A stretch of 64,000 nt of DNA from Caldifermentibacillus hisashii. Its GTDB lineage: Bacteria > Bacillota > Bacilli > Bacillales > Caldibacillaceae. Position numbers and translations under genes: made by a program. This document shows positions 9,853 through 17,890 of this stretch, piece by piece. The stretch lies in the NCBI RefSeq assembly GCF_027568575.1, contig NZ_JANUVP010000021.1, one strand, 5' to 3'. How positions within the stretch are numbered: position 1 is the stretch's first letter; each line of letters opens with the position of its first letter. The notes under the pieces were generated by a model, which was given only the letters and a program-made list of their open reading frames with translations, was not told the origin of the DNA and ran no database searches.

Positions 9853-10023
9853 TTAACATTTGATGCAAGAGTTACAAGATACACAGGAGTTTTGAGTTAA
9901 GCACATTAAAATACCTGTGATACAACCAGGCGTACAAAGAGATTTACTTGTAACATTCGGTTGTACAGTGGTATCTTGTTTTTTGACAACGATGTCCAAA
10001 TCGAAATCATCAAACTTAGCCAT
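9853..10023 (-). CDS. lanA: Class I lanthipeptide precursor, geobacillin I-like
   Basis: A 56-residue prepeptide. The 23-residue leader has the FDLD box (residues 7-10; nisin has FNLD) recognised by LanB and LanC, and ends in VQPN. The predicted 33-residue core begins VTSKSLCTPGC, as in nisin-group rings A and B, and ends in SCVSCNSCIKC. It has seven Cys (core positions 7, 11, 18, 24, 27, 30, 33) and nine Ser/Thr, enough for seven thioether rings. From memory, geobacillin I differs at only about two core positions (Val15 and Arg32, here Ile and Lys). ATG 10023 was chosen over the upstream in-frame ATG because AAAGGAGGTG lies 8 nt before it. The start of the locus and the antimicrobial role follow from family knowledge. 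Confidence 0.95.
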   Translation of the reverse strand: MAKFDDFDLDIVVKKQDTTVQPNVTSKSLCTPGCITGILMCLTQNSCVSCNSCIKC

Positions 10024-10072
10024 CCCGTTACACCTCCTTTCCATCTTGGTATCTATCATTAACTACAGATGA

Positions 10073-10091
10073 TGAAAGGACTTGCCCTTCA
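10073..10091 (-). promoter_or_regulatory. Imperfect inverted repeat upstream of lanA
   Basis: TGAAAGG-N5-CCCTTCA (one mismatch) lies about 50 bp upstream of the lanA start. It is a candidate LanR operator or part of the lanA promoter. Matches to sigma-A hexamers nearby are poor, as expected for an activator-dependent promoter. No exact TCT-N8-TCT motif was found. Confidence 0.3.
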
Positions 10092-10404
10092 AGAAATCTC
10101 TTACCCTCTCATCAAGTAGTTAACACTGAAACGGAAACATCTCTTTAATATTAAATTAAATAGAAAATCTAATATTTTTCTAATGTTTTATATTATTTTA
10201 AAGAAATATTGAGTATTTCTTTTGCGATCACTCAAATGCTATTAAATTATAAATCTTCAAAAATATACTTTGTTATTATGGAGTACTTAACACTTAGTAC
10301 TGCTTCTGGTGTTACGGATATAATGGATTTAAGTCAAAACGTTTGGAGGAAGACCTTTAGTTGAAAATTGAAAGAACATATTCTAGTTTTTCAGTAGCCC
10401 GAAA

Positions 10405-10469
10405 TAAGAAAACTTGGCGATTGCCGAGTCTTTAGACGAGAGCAGAGCTGTAGTTGCACTTATTCGTTA
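10405..10469 (+). repeat. Dispersed intergenic repeat, copy A (5' half)
   Basis: It begins AAGAAAACTTGGCGATTGCC and ends GTAGTTGCACTTATTCGTTA. It matches the first half of the copies at 60350-60487 (same strand) and 23269-23400 (opposite strand). The 3' half is missing and replaced by the palindrome at 10469-10502. Confidence 0.7.
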
Positions 10470-10502
10470 GGAAAGTAGAAATTGTAAAATTTCTACTTTC
10501 CT
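10469..10502. repeat. Perfect 14-bp palindromic stem-loop
   Basis: AGGAAAGTAGAAAT pairs perfectly with ATTTCTACTTTCCT across a 6-nt loop. No T run follows in either direction, so a simple terminator is unlikely. It abuts the end of dispersed repeat copy A in the 666-bp gap between lanA and ywjG, which otherwise shows no gene. Confidence 0.65.
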
Positions 10503-10689
10503 GGTTTAAAAACCCAATTTGTGAAATTTGATTATTTATTGGTTTATTTTCAAGAAAATCAGATTGGGTAAGAGTCACCTTTTTCTTGAAACAAGATAAA
10601 AATTTTTACATTGCAAAAAGATTAGTATAGATTTATTCTTTTTTAGAGAAGGTGTTTTTGTTAAAATGGGGTGAAAGGAGTGAAGCGGT

Positions 10690-11223
10690 TTGTCGAAAAT
10701 ATTTACTACGCAATTGATTGGGCGTTTACAAAAAATTAGTGAACAAGAACTTGATATAGAGGATGCAGCCAGATTGTTGGCTCAGGCATTAGTTGGTGAA
10801 GGTTCGATTTATATTTTTGGTGAAAATGATTTGAGAAGTGTTTTTTTGGAGGCTAAATATGGACAAGAGCCTTTGCAAAGAGTGCAAGAATGGACCGGTG
10901 ATACATTTGAACAGCTATCGACGGCGGATCGTGTGTTAATTTTTTCACGAAATATTGCTAATGAGCAAGTTGTGGTGCTGGCTAAAAAACTGCGTTCGCT
11001 TCAGGTGCCGTTTGTTGTTGTCGGTTCAATATCTGTGAAAGACGTAAATCCAGTAGAAAATTTAGCTGATGTATGTATCAATCTCCATATTGACACCGGC
11101 CTTGTTCCGGATGAGCGGGGTGGCAGAACGATGTATCCGCATGCGATAGCCGCATTATATGTTTATCATTCGTTAAAATTCCGAATTGATGAAATAATGG
11201 AAGATTATGCATTTGGTTCTTAA
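10690..11223 (+). CDS. ywjG: DUF2529 (SIS-like) protein YwjG
   Basis: A 177-residue protein matching the YwjG/DUF2529 family of Bacillaceae, with a sugar-isomerase (SIS)-like fold: GEGSIYIFGEND near residue 37 and LADVCINLHIDTGLVPDE near 130. No enzymatic function is established. TTG 10690 is the start, with AAAGGAG about 9 nt upstream. It is convergent with pyrG, as in B. subtilis. Its 5' side faces the lanthipeptide locus rather than spo0F, so this is the junction where synteny breaks. Confidence 0.85.
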   Translation: MSKIFTTQLIGRLQKISEQELDIEDAARLLAQALVGEGSIYIFGENDLRSVFLEAKYGQEPLQRVQEWTGDTFEQLSTADRVLIFSRNIANEQVVVLAKKLRSLQVPFVVVGSISVKDVNPVENLADVCINLHIDTGLVPDERGGRTMYPHAIAALYVYHSLKFRIDEIMEDYAFGS

Positions 11224-11293
11224 CATAATAACCGGTTTATTGGACAGTTTTCGCTTGATGATTTCGCATTTTGTCCATAATAGCCCCTCTATT

Positions 11294-11358
11294 AAAAAAC
11301 ACCCAAAAAGGCTTAAAGAAAAATTTCACTAAATGTAGTGAATAAGCTTTTTGGGTGC
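11294..11358 (-). terminator. pyrG terminator, nested hairpin
   Basis: The outer arms CACCCAAAAAGGCTT and AAGCTTTTTGGGTG enclose an inner TTCACTA/TAGTGAA hairpin. On the minus strand the outer stem is followed by TTTTTT, fitting termination of pyrG. It may also serve the convergent ywjG. Confidence 0.75.
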
Positions 11359-11437
11359 GAACCTATGGTAGTTTCATTATTTTTTGAACAATTCTCTTTC
11401 TAATTTAGCGTTGGCGAAGGATGCCAAATGAACAAAC

Positions 11438-13045
11438 TTATTTTCCTTCCCGATTATTTAAAGATGAACGGATGAACTCTCTGAACAATGGATGTGGTTT
11501 TGTCGGTCTCGATTTAAACTCCGGATGAAATTGCGATGCGACGAACCATGGATGATCTTTTAACTCAATAATTTCAACTAAACGGCCGTCCGGACTAACT
11601 CCTGAAAAAACAAAACCTTTTTCTTCCATTATTTGACGGTATTGGTTATTAAACTCATAGCGATGACGATGACGTTCATAAATGAGTTCATCTTCATACG
11701 CATTAAATGCCTTCGTTCCTTCTACAATTTTACATGGGTAAAGGCCAAGGCGTAATGTTCCTCCCATATCTTCTACATCTTCTTGTTCCGGTAAAAGTGC
11801 TATAATCGGATGTTTTGTGTCCGGATTAATTTCAGAACTATGAGCACCGTTTAATCGAACGACATGACGAGCAAATTCAATGGAAGCTAATTGCATTCCT
11901 AAGCATATCCCAAGGAAAGGAACTTTGTTTTCACGAGCGTATTGAATTGCTGTAATCTTCCCTTCAATTCCGCGATCACCAAAACCGCCCGGTACCAAAA
12001 TACCGTCTGCATCACCAAGTAATTCCGCCACGTTTTCTTCAGTCACATGTTCAGCATTAATCCAATGAATATCTATATCCGAGTCAAATACATAACCGGC
12101 ATGCTTTAATGACTCTACAACCGATATATAGGCATCTTGTAATTCGACATATTTACCGACCAAGGCAATTTTGACCGTCTTGGACAAGTTTCGAACTTTA
12201 TTTACCAATGCTTCCCATTCGGACATATTCGGTTCATGGCTGACGATTTTTAAATAATTGCAAACAATGGTATCCAAACCTTGGGACTGCATAGAAAGGG
12301 GAATTTCATATAAAGTATCCGCATCCCTTGATTCAATTACTGCTTGCGAATCGATGTCACAGAATAAAGCGATTTTATCTTTCATCTCTTGGGAAATTGG
12401 CATTTCTGTTCGTACAACGATGACATTTGGTTGAATCCCGAGACTGCGTAACTCTTTTACACTATGTTGTGTTGGTTTTGTTTTCATTTCACCGGCTGCT
12501 TTAATATATGGAACAAGCGTGCAGTGAATATACATAACATTAGATGAACCAAGATCGCTCTTTAACTGGCGAATGGCTTCCAAAAATGGTAATGATTCAA
12601 TATCTCCGACGGTCCCGCCAATTTCTGTAATGACAACATCAGCATTTGTTTCTTTTCCGGCACGATAGACTTGGTCTTTGATTTCATTCGTAATATGCGG
12701 GATGACTTGAACAGTAGCCCCAAGATAATCCCCGCGACGTTCCTTTTTTATTACCCGTGAGTATATTTTTCCTGTCGTGACATTGGAATATTTATTTAAA
12801 TTTATGTCGATAAAACGTTCATAATGGCCTAAATCGAGGTCTGTTTCTGCACCATCATCGGTTACAAACACTTCACCATGTTGGTACGGACTCATGGTTC
12901 CCGGGTCCACATTGATATATGGATCAAATTTTTGAATGGTTACTTTTAAACCGCGATTTTTTAGTAAGCGGCCGAGTGATGCTGCAACAATCCCTTTTCC
13001 TAAAGATGAAACAACCCCGCCTGTGACAAATACATATTTTGTCAT
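11438..13045 (-). CDS. pyrG: CTP synthase
   Basis: A 535-residue glutamine-dependent enzyme converting UTP to CTP. The N-terminal synthetase domain begins MTKYVFVTGGVVSSLGKGI with the ATP-binding loop. The C-terminal class I glutaminase domain (from about 290) has the nucleophile Cys in FLGICLGMQLA and the His/Glu pair in ASQFHPEF. Length is standard. The gene follows rpoE in the same direction, with its own promoter and attenuating leader in the 195-bp gap. Confidence 0.98.
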   Translation of the reverse strand: MTKYVFVTGGVVSSLGKGIVAASLGRLLKNRGLKVTIQKFDPYINVDPGTMSPYQHGEVFVTDDGAETDLDLGHYERFIDINLNKYSNVTTGKIYSRVIKKERRGDYLGATVQVIPHITNEIKDQVYRAGKETNADVVITEIGGTVGDIESLPFLEAIRQLKSDLGSSNVMYIHCTLVPYIKAAGEMKTKPTQHSVKELRSLGIQPNVIVVRTEMPISQEMKDKIALFCDIDSQAVIESRDADTLYEIPLSMQSQGLDTIVCNYLKIVSHEPNMSEWEALVNKVRNLSKTVKIALVGKYVELQDAYISVVESLKHAGYVFDSDIDIHWINAEHVTEENVAELLGDADGILVPGGFGDRGIEGKITAIQYARENKVPFLGICLGMQLASIEFARHVVRLNGAHSSEINPDTKHPIIALLPEQEDVEDMGGTLRLGLYPCKIVEGTKAFNAYEDELIYERHRHRYEFNNQYRQIMEEKGFVFSGVSPDGRLVEIIELKDHPWFVASQFHPEFKSRPTKPHPLFREFIRSSLNNREGK

Positions 13046-13196
13046 AATGAAATCTCTCCTTACTATTTTTTCTAATCATAGTTTACAAAACCAGTGGTTA
13101 CTTTATAAAAAAAAGAAAAAACAAAAAAGCCCCACTTACTGATGTAAGGGAGCTATTTGCTTTTTTAAAATGAACAAATATATTTTTATTGAGCCC
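13046..13196 (-). promoter_or_regulatory. pyrG leader: CTP-sensing reiterative-transcription attenuator
   Basis: The transcript is predicted to start GGGCUC (13196 downward), 7 nt after the -10. A terminator hairpin at 13154-13128 (AGCTCCCTTAC with GTAAGTGGGGCT, one bulged U) is followed by TTTTTTG. This is the arrangement known in B. subtilis pyrG: at low CTP, RNA polymerase stutters and adds extra Gs at the 5' end, which pair with the pyrimidine-rich arm and prevent termination. Confidence 0.88.
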
Positions 13197-13203
13197 AAAT
13201 AGA

Positions 13204-13232
13204 ATAATACATAGGAAAAGTTAAAATGTCAA
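13204..13232 (-). promoter_or_regulatory. Sigma-A promoter of pyrG
   Basis: Minus strand: TTGACA (13232-13227), a 17-bp spacer, TATTAT (13209-13204), then a 7-bp gap to the GGG start. The -35 lies just after the rpoE stop codon. Confidence 0.9.
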
Positions 13233-13240
13233 GAAGGTGC

Positions 13241-13810
13241 TCACGATTCTTCGTCTTCTTCAATATATTCGTCTTCATCTATATCTTCTTCATCGTCCAA
13301 CTCTTCCTCAAATTCCTCATCGATGATTAGTTCCTCATCTTCTTCCTCAACAATATCTTCGTCATCTTCAAATACATCATCAACATCTTCAAGGTCATCT
13401 TCTTCTATAAATTCATCCTCATCGATGAATTCATCTAAATCTTCTTCGTATTCAACAAGATCCTCTTCCAATTCCTCAAAATCGTCTTCCACTTCATCAA
13501 CTTTTGCCTTTTTCTTTTTCGAACGGACTGTCGGAACAAAATCATCTTCATATTGTTCAACCGGATACCATCCTTTATATCCCCAAATATTACCGCCGAC
13601 ATTTAAAAACCGACCGTCAATGTTCAAATCCGTATAAAATTGAGCAATATTTTCCTGGACTTCTTCCTTTGTTGCACCCAATAATTTAGCAACCTCATCT
13701 ACTAAATCATTTAGGTGCATAGGTTGTTTTCTGTCATACAAAAGTTCATATGCAATTTCGATTAATGACATTTCCTGTAATTGTTCTTGGGTTAAATTTT
13801 CTAAACTCAC
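13241..13810 (-). CDS. rpoE: RNA polymerase delta subunit
   Basis: A 189-residue delta subunit, which increases RNA polymerase recycling and lowers non-specific binding. The N-terminal winged-helix domain (about 1-90) contains IAQFYTDLNIDGRFL. It is followed by a basic SKKKKAK patch and then about 85 residues that are almost all Asp and Glu. The start was set at GTG 13810 because it aligns with the known N-terminus and AAAGGA lies about 9 nt upstream; upstream frame to 13918 looks non-coding. Order rpoE-pyrG matches B. subtilis. Confidence 0.93.
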   Translation of the reverse strand: MSLENLTQEQLQEMSLIEIAYELLYDRKQPMHLNDLVDEVAKLLGATKEEVQENIAQFYTDLNIDGRFLNVGGNIWGYKGWYPVEQYEDDFVPTVRSKKKKAKVDEVEDDFEELEEDLVEYEEDLDEFIDEDEFIEEDDLEDVDDVFEDDEDIVEEEDEELIIDEEFEEELDDEEDIDEDEYIEEDEES

Positions 13811-13979
13811 TTGTGCACGTCCTTTCTCTCTTAACAAAAACAGAAAAGATTTCTTTATGGAATGATTGCTATAAAAACTGGATACCCACTCTTCATGCAT
13901 ATTATTCATTATAAACAAAAGTTATCTGTTTATGCTAGTCTGTGTCATTCGTCAAATAATGATATTTTATGGCGTGGAA

Positions 13980-14135
13980 TTAGTCACCTTTTTTATATTC
14001 TTGCCAGGCAATATAGATAAAAAATATAGAGAGAATTAAAAATGGAATAGCACCCAGCTGCATATCATAGAAAAAAGATATTCCATATATAGAGAGAATA
14101 ATTATAACGACGATTAGAAGATATTTCAAGTTCAT
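13980..14135 (-). CDS. Small membrane protein, 51 residues
   Basis: An ATG at 14135 opens a 51-residue frame ending GDstop at 13980. The product is strongly hydrophobic, with two predicted membrane helices (residues 5-23 and about 28-45) around a short FYDMQLGA turn, and a charged tail QEYKKGD. A weak GGGAAG precedes the start. Hydrophobic run, charge distribution and position between icmF and rpoE support a real gene, but I do not recognise the family. Function unknown. Confidence 0.55.
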   Translation of the reverse strand: MNLKYLLIVVIIILSIYGISFFYDMQLGAIPFLILSIFFIYIAWQEYKKGD

Positions 14136-14380
14136 TTCACTTCCCAATAACGACATCTTGGGGTAGAGATAATCTTATTTATAAAATCCCTATTTCCTTC
14201 TTTCCTACCAATTTTATTATAAAACAATTTATTGTCAATTTTTAGATGTCCGGCGAAAATATTTTTATTCGTATGGTGAAACATTAAAGTTAGTTTTAAA
14301 GTTCACTTCTTTAATTATACCCGGCTAAACTGACTCTGAAAAGCGTTGGCTTCACACCTGAAAAACTGAAAAATGAAAGC

Positions 14381-14421
14381 AGGGGATTCCGACTTTGCAT
14401 CATATGAGTCGGTACTCCCCT
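14381..14421 (-). terminator. Terminator downstream of icmF
   Basis: AGGGGATTCCGACT pairs with AGTCGGTACTCCCCT with a small internal loop. On the minus strand it is followed by a T-rich stretch (TGCTTTCATTTTTC). It probably ends the acyl-CoA operon. Confidence 0.6.
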
Positions 14422-14463
14422 TTTAATATCTTATTTTAGTTATCATTTTTTGCCGTATCCGGT

Positions 14464-17400
14464 TTATACATTCCTTCGATACTGACCGCCGACTTCGTAC
14501 AGGGCATTGGTAATTTGCCCGAGGCTGGCGACTTTTACCGTTTCCATCAATTCTTCAAAAATATTCCCCCCGGAAAGAGCCACCTGTTTTAGTTTCCGCA
14601 ATGCATCTTCCACTTTATCTTGATTTCGTTCTTTAAATTTCATTAAGTTTTTAATTTGAGTTTCTTTTTCCTCTTTTGATGCCCGGGCTACTTGGATATT
14701 ATCTATTTCTTCTTCTTTTGGCGGATTCGGATTTAAATATGTGTTCACGCCAATGATCGGCAGTTCCCCTGAATGCTTTTTCGTCTCATAGTATAGTGAT
14801 TCATCTTGAATTTTTCCGCGTTGATATTGACTCTCCATCGCACCGAGAACACCACCGCGATCATTCAGTCGCTCAAATTCCTGTAATACTGCTTCTTCAA
14901 CAAGATCTGTTAATTCCTCAATGATGAAGGAACCTTGCAACGGGTTTTCATTTTTAGCTAGCCCATATTCTTTTGTAATAATCATTTGAATGGCCATCGC
15001 CCGACGTACCGATTCTTCTGTCGGCGTTGTAATTGCTTCATCATAGGCGTTTGTATGGAGCGAATTGCAATTATCATAAATCGCCATTAATGCCTGTAAA
15101 GTGGTGCGAATATCATTAAAATCAATCTCTTGAGCATGAAGGGACCGACCGGATGTTTGAACATGATATTTCAATTTTTGACTCCGTTCATTGGCCCCAT
15201 ATTTTTCTTTCATGACAATCGCCCAAATTCTCCTTGCTACACGGCCGATAACACTATATTCCGGATCGAGCCCGTTTGAGAAAAAGAATGACAAGTTTGG
15301 AGCAAAGTCATCAATATGCATGCCACGGCTTAAATAATATTCTACATACGTAAAGCCGTTCGCCAAGGTGAAGGCCAATTGGGTGATCGGATTGGCACCG
15401 GCCTCGGCTATATGGTAACCGGAAATGGATACCGAGTAATAGTTTCGAATTTGATGATCGATAAAATATTGTTGAATATCCCCCATCATACGTAAGGCAA
15501 ATTCAGTCGAAAAAATACATGTATTTTGTCCTTGGTCTTCTTTTAAAATATCCGCTTGTACCGTACCCCGAACGGTTGACAATGTGTAGGCTTTAACTTT
15601 TTCATATTCTTCTTCGGTTAATGTTCGCCCTAATTCTTTTTCCTTAAGTTCAACTTGCTGTTCAATGGCGGTATTCATGAACATAGCAAGAATAATCGGT
15701 GCCGGTCCATTAATGGTCATCGAAACGGATGTTAACGGATGGCATAAGTCAAATCCTTGATACAATTTTTTCATATCATCTAAGGTACAAACACTGACAC
15801 CGCTCTCGCCAACCTTTCCATAAATGTCAGGTCGATAATCCGGATCCTCACCGTACAATGTAACGGAATCAAACGCCGTACTTAGTCGTTTGGCCGGGTC
15901 ATCTTTTGACAAATAATGGAAGCGCCTGTTGGTTCGCTCCGGTGTCCCTTCTCCGGCAAATTGACGTTTCGGGTCTTCTTCTTTCCGCTTAAACGGGAAC
16001 ACTCCAGCCGTAAAAGGAAATGCACCCGGAACATTTTCTTTATATACCCAACGTAAAATTTCCCCATAATCCTTGTATTTTGGTAAAGCGACTTTCGGAA
16101 TCCATAAACCTGAAAGACTTTTTGTTCGTAATTCAGTCGTTATTTCTTTATCACGGACTTTAGTTACGAGCCGGTCTTTTGCGTATGTTTCTTTTGTTTG
16201 ATCCCAGTTTTCAATAATTTTTTTCGAAGTATCGTTCAGCTTGTCGGCCATCTTGTTTTTCCAAGCTTCTAATAAATCAATGAGCGCCCCTTCTGTTTCA
16301 TTTCCTTTAGTTAGCTCGATGGTACCTTCGATTTGGAAAAGTTTTCGGGCATATTCAACTTGTTCTTCAACCCTTTTATGATAATTTCTGACAGTATCAG
16401 CAATCTCCCGTAAATAATACCGTCTACTGTTTGGGATGATAATATCATGTTTTTCAACAACCTCTTTTTTAGAATAGGAGGTTGACCAGCCCAAGTGCAG
16501 CACCTCATTAAATTTCTCAATGATAGCTGCAAATAATGCGTTTGTTCCCGGATCGTTGAATTGACTGGCGATGGTCCCATAAACAGGCATTTTTTCGGGC
16601 GATACATGGAAAAGTTCATGACTGCGTTGATACTGTTTTTGTACTTGCCTTCTTGCATCCTCTGATCCTGTTTTTTCAAATTTGTTAATGGCGATAAGAT
16701 CAGCATAGTCAATCATATCGATCTTTTCTAATTGGGACGGTGCTCCGAACTCACTGGTCATAACATAGAGGGCGACATCGCTAATTGCGCGAATTTCGGC
16801 ATCACCTTGGCCGATCCCGCTCGTTTCAACAATGATAAAATCAAATCCGGATGCTTTTGTAATTGCTAAAGCATCTCGAATGGCGAGTGACAATTCACTT
16901 TTGGAGTTACGGGTAGCCAAAGAACGCATAAATACACGCGGTGAAAAAATGGCGTTCATTCGAATGCGGTCACCAAGAAGCGCACCGCCGGTTTTTTGTT
17001 TCGTTGGATCAACCGACAAAATGGCCAATTTTTTTTCGGGAAATTCACTTAAAAAACGAAGGACCAATTCATCTATTAGGGAACTCTTTCCGGCCCCGCC
17101 TGTACCGGTAATACCAAGAACCGGTATCGCTTTTTCCGCTTCCTTGACCTTTTCTAAAATCGTTTCAAGTCCTGGAGCCAATTCACCAACATTTGTTGCG
17201 ATCCGTTTGTCTGATAAATATTCCGCCAATGTAATCATTTTGGCAATTGCGTATTGGTTTTGGTTTTGTAAATTCACAACTTGGTTGGCTACTTCCTCAT
17301 TGATTGTTGGAAAATCGCATTGTTCGAGCATGAGGTTAATCATTCCCTGCAACCCGAGCACACGTCCATCTTCCGGTGAAAAAATGTGAGCGATTCCATA

Positions 17401-17742
17401 TTCATGTAATTCTTTTATTTCTTTTGGCAGAATTACACCGCCACCACCGCCAAAAATCCGGATTTGTCCGGCACCCTTTTCATGAAGGAGATCATACATA
17501 TATTTAAAAAATTCCATGTGTCCACCCTGATAAGAAGTAACCGCAATTCCTTGAACATCTTCTTGGATGGCGGCGTTAACAATTTCCTCAACAGAGCGGT
17601 TATGTCCCAGATGGATGACCTCGGCTCCACTCGCTTGAAGAATCCGCCGCATAATATTAATGGTCGCATCATGACCATCAAACAGACTGGATGCTGTCAC
17701 AAAGCGAATCGGATGTTTTGCTTGGTAAACCTTTGTCTCCAT
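14464..17742 (-). CDS. icmF: Fused isobutyryl-CoA mutase IcmF
   Basis: A 1092-residue adenosylcobalamin enzyme that interconverts isobutyryl-CoA and n-butyryl-CoA. Three parts are visible. First, a B12-binding domain with axial His24 in LFDGHDATIN and SYQGGH at 70. Second, a MeaB-like G-protein chaperone with P-loop GTGGAGKSS (213-221). Third, the mutase barrel with the TNAYDEAITTPTEESVRRA region. The fusion of chaperone between the two mutase parts is diagnostic of IcmF. ATG 17742 was chosen after a GGGGGAG; the frame runs on upstream to 17982 but without family similarity. Last gene of the acyl-CoA cluster. It feeds branched-chain carbon into butyrate-type beta-oxidation. Confidence 0.95.
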   Translation of the reverse strand: METKVYQAKHPIRFVTASSLFDGHDATINIMRRILQASGAEVIHLGHNRSVEEIVNAAIQEDVQGIAVTSYQGGHMEFFKYMYDLLHEKGAGQIRIFGGGGGVILPKEIKELHEYGIAHIFSPEDGRVLGLQGMINLMLEQCDFPTINEEVANQVVNLQNQNQYAIAKMITLAEYLSDKRIATNVGELAPGLETILEKVKEAEKAIPVLGITGTGGAGKSSLIDELVLRFLSEFPEKKLAILSVDPTKQKTGGALLGDRIRMNAIFSPRVFMRSLATRNSKSELSLAIRDALAITKASGFDFIIVETSGIGQGDAEIRAISDVALYVMTSEFGAPSQLEKIDMIDYADLIAINKFEKTGSEDARRQVQKQYQRSHELFHVSPEKMPVYGTIASQFNDPGTNALFAAIIEKFNEVLHLGWSTSYSKKEVVEKHDIIIPNSRRYYLREIADTVRNYHKRVEEQVEYARKLFQIEGTIELTKGNETEGALIDLLEAWKNKMADKLNDTSKKIIENWDQTKETYAKDRLVTKVRDKEITTELRTKSLSGLWIPKVALPKYKDYGEILRWVYKENVPGAFPFTAGVFPFKRKEEDPKRQFAGEGTPERTNRRFHYLSKDDPAKRLSTAFDSVTLYGEDPDYRPDIYGKVGESGVSVCTLDDMKKLYQGFDLCHPLTSVSMTINGPAPIILAMFMNTAIEQQVELKEKELGRTLTEEEYEKVKAYTLSTVRGTVQADILKEDQGQNTCIFSTEFALRMMGDIQQYFIDHQIRNYYSVSISGYHIAEAGANPITQLAFTLANGFTYVEYYLSRGMHIDDFAPNLSFFFSNGLDPEYSVIGRVARRIWAIVMKEKYGANERSQKLKYHVQTSGRSLHAQEIDFNDIRTTLQALMAIYDNCNSLHTNAYDEAITTPTEESVRRAMAIQMIITKEYGLAKNENPLQGSFIIEELTDLVEEAVLQEFERLNDRGGVLGAMESQYQRGKIQDESLYYETKKHSGELPIIGVNTYLNPNPPKEEEIDNIQVARASKEEKETQIKNLMKFKERNQDKVEDALRKLKQVALSGGNIFEELMETVKVASLGQITNALYEVGGQYRRNV

Positions 17743-17890
17743 GCTTTCTCCCCCTATCCCCTTATATGAAAAAATGTTCTTAATTAAAACCCGTAACTCG
17801 TAGTAACGAATACTTTTTGAACTACGTGTCAAAAATTGTTTTCTGGTCAGATTTATACCCGCAACACGAAAAATGCTTTTTGCCTTGCGT

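Noticed and set aside
10024..10400. NisR-type TCT-N8-TCT box upstream of lanA
   Set aside because: Looked for on both strands; only imperfect spacings or half-sites were seen.
278..11253. 13-bp direct repeat TGGACAGTTTTCG at 278-290 and 11241-11253 as target duplication around the lan locus
   Set aside because: The pair also encloses the core gene ywjG, and one such 13-bp match is expected by chance among 11 kb of sequence.
13323..13637. Serine-rich 104-codon plus-strand frame
   Set aside because: It is the antisense of the Asp/Glu codon run in rpoE; low complexity and no ribosome site.
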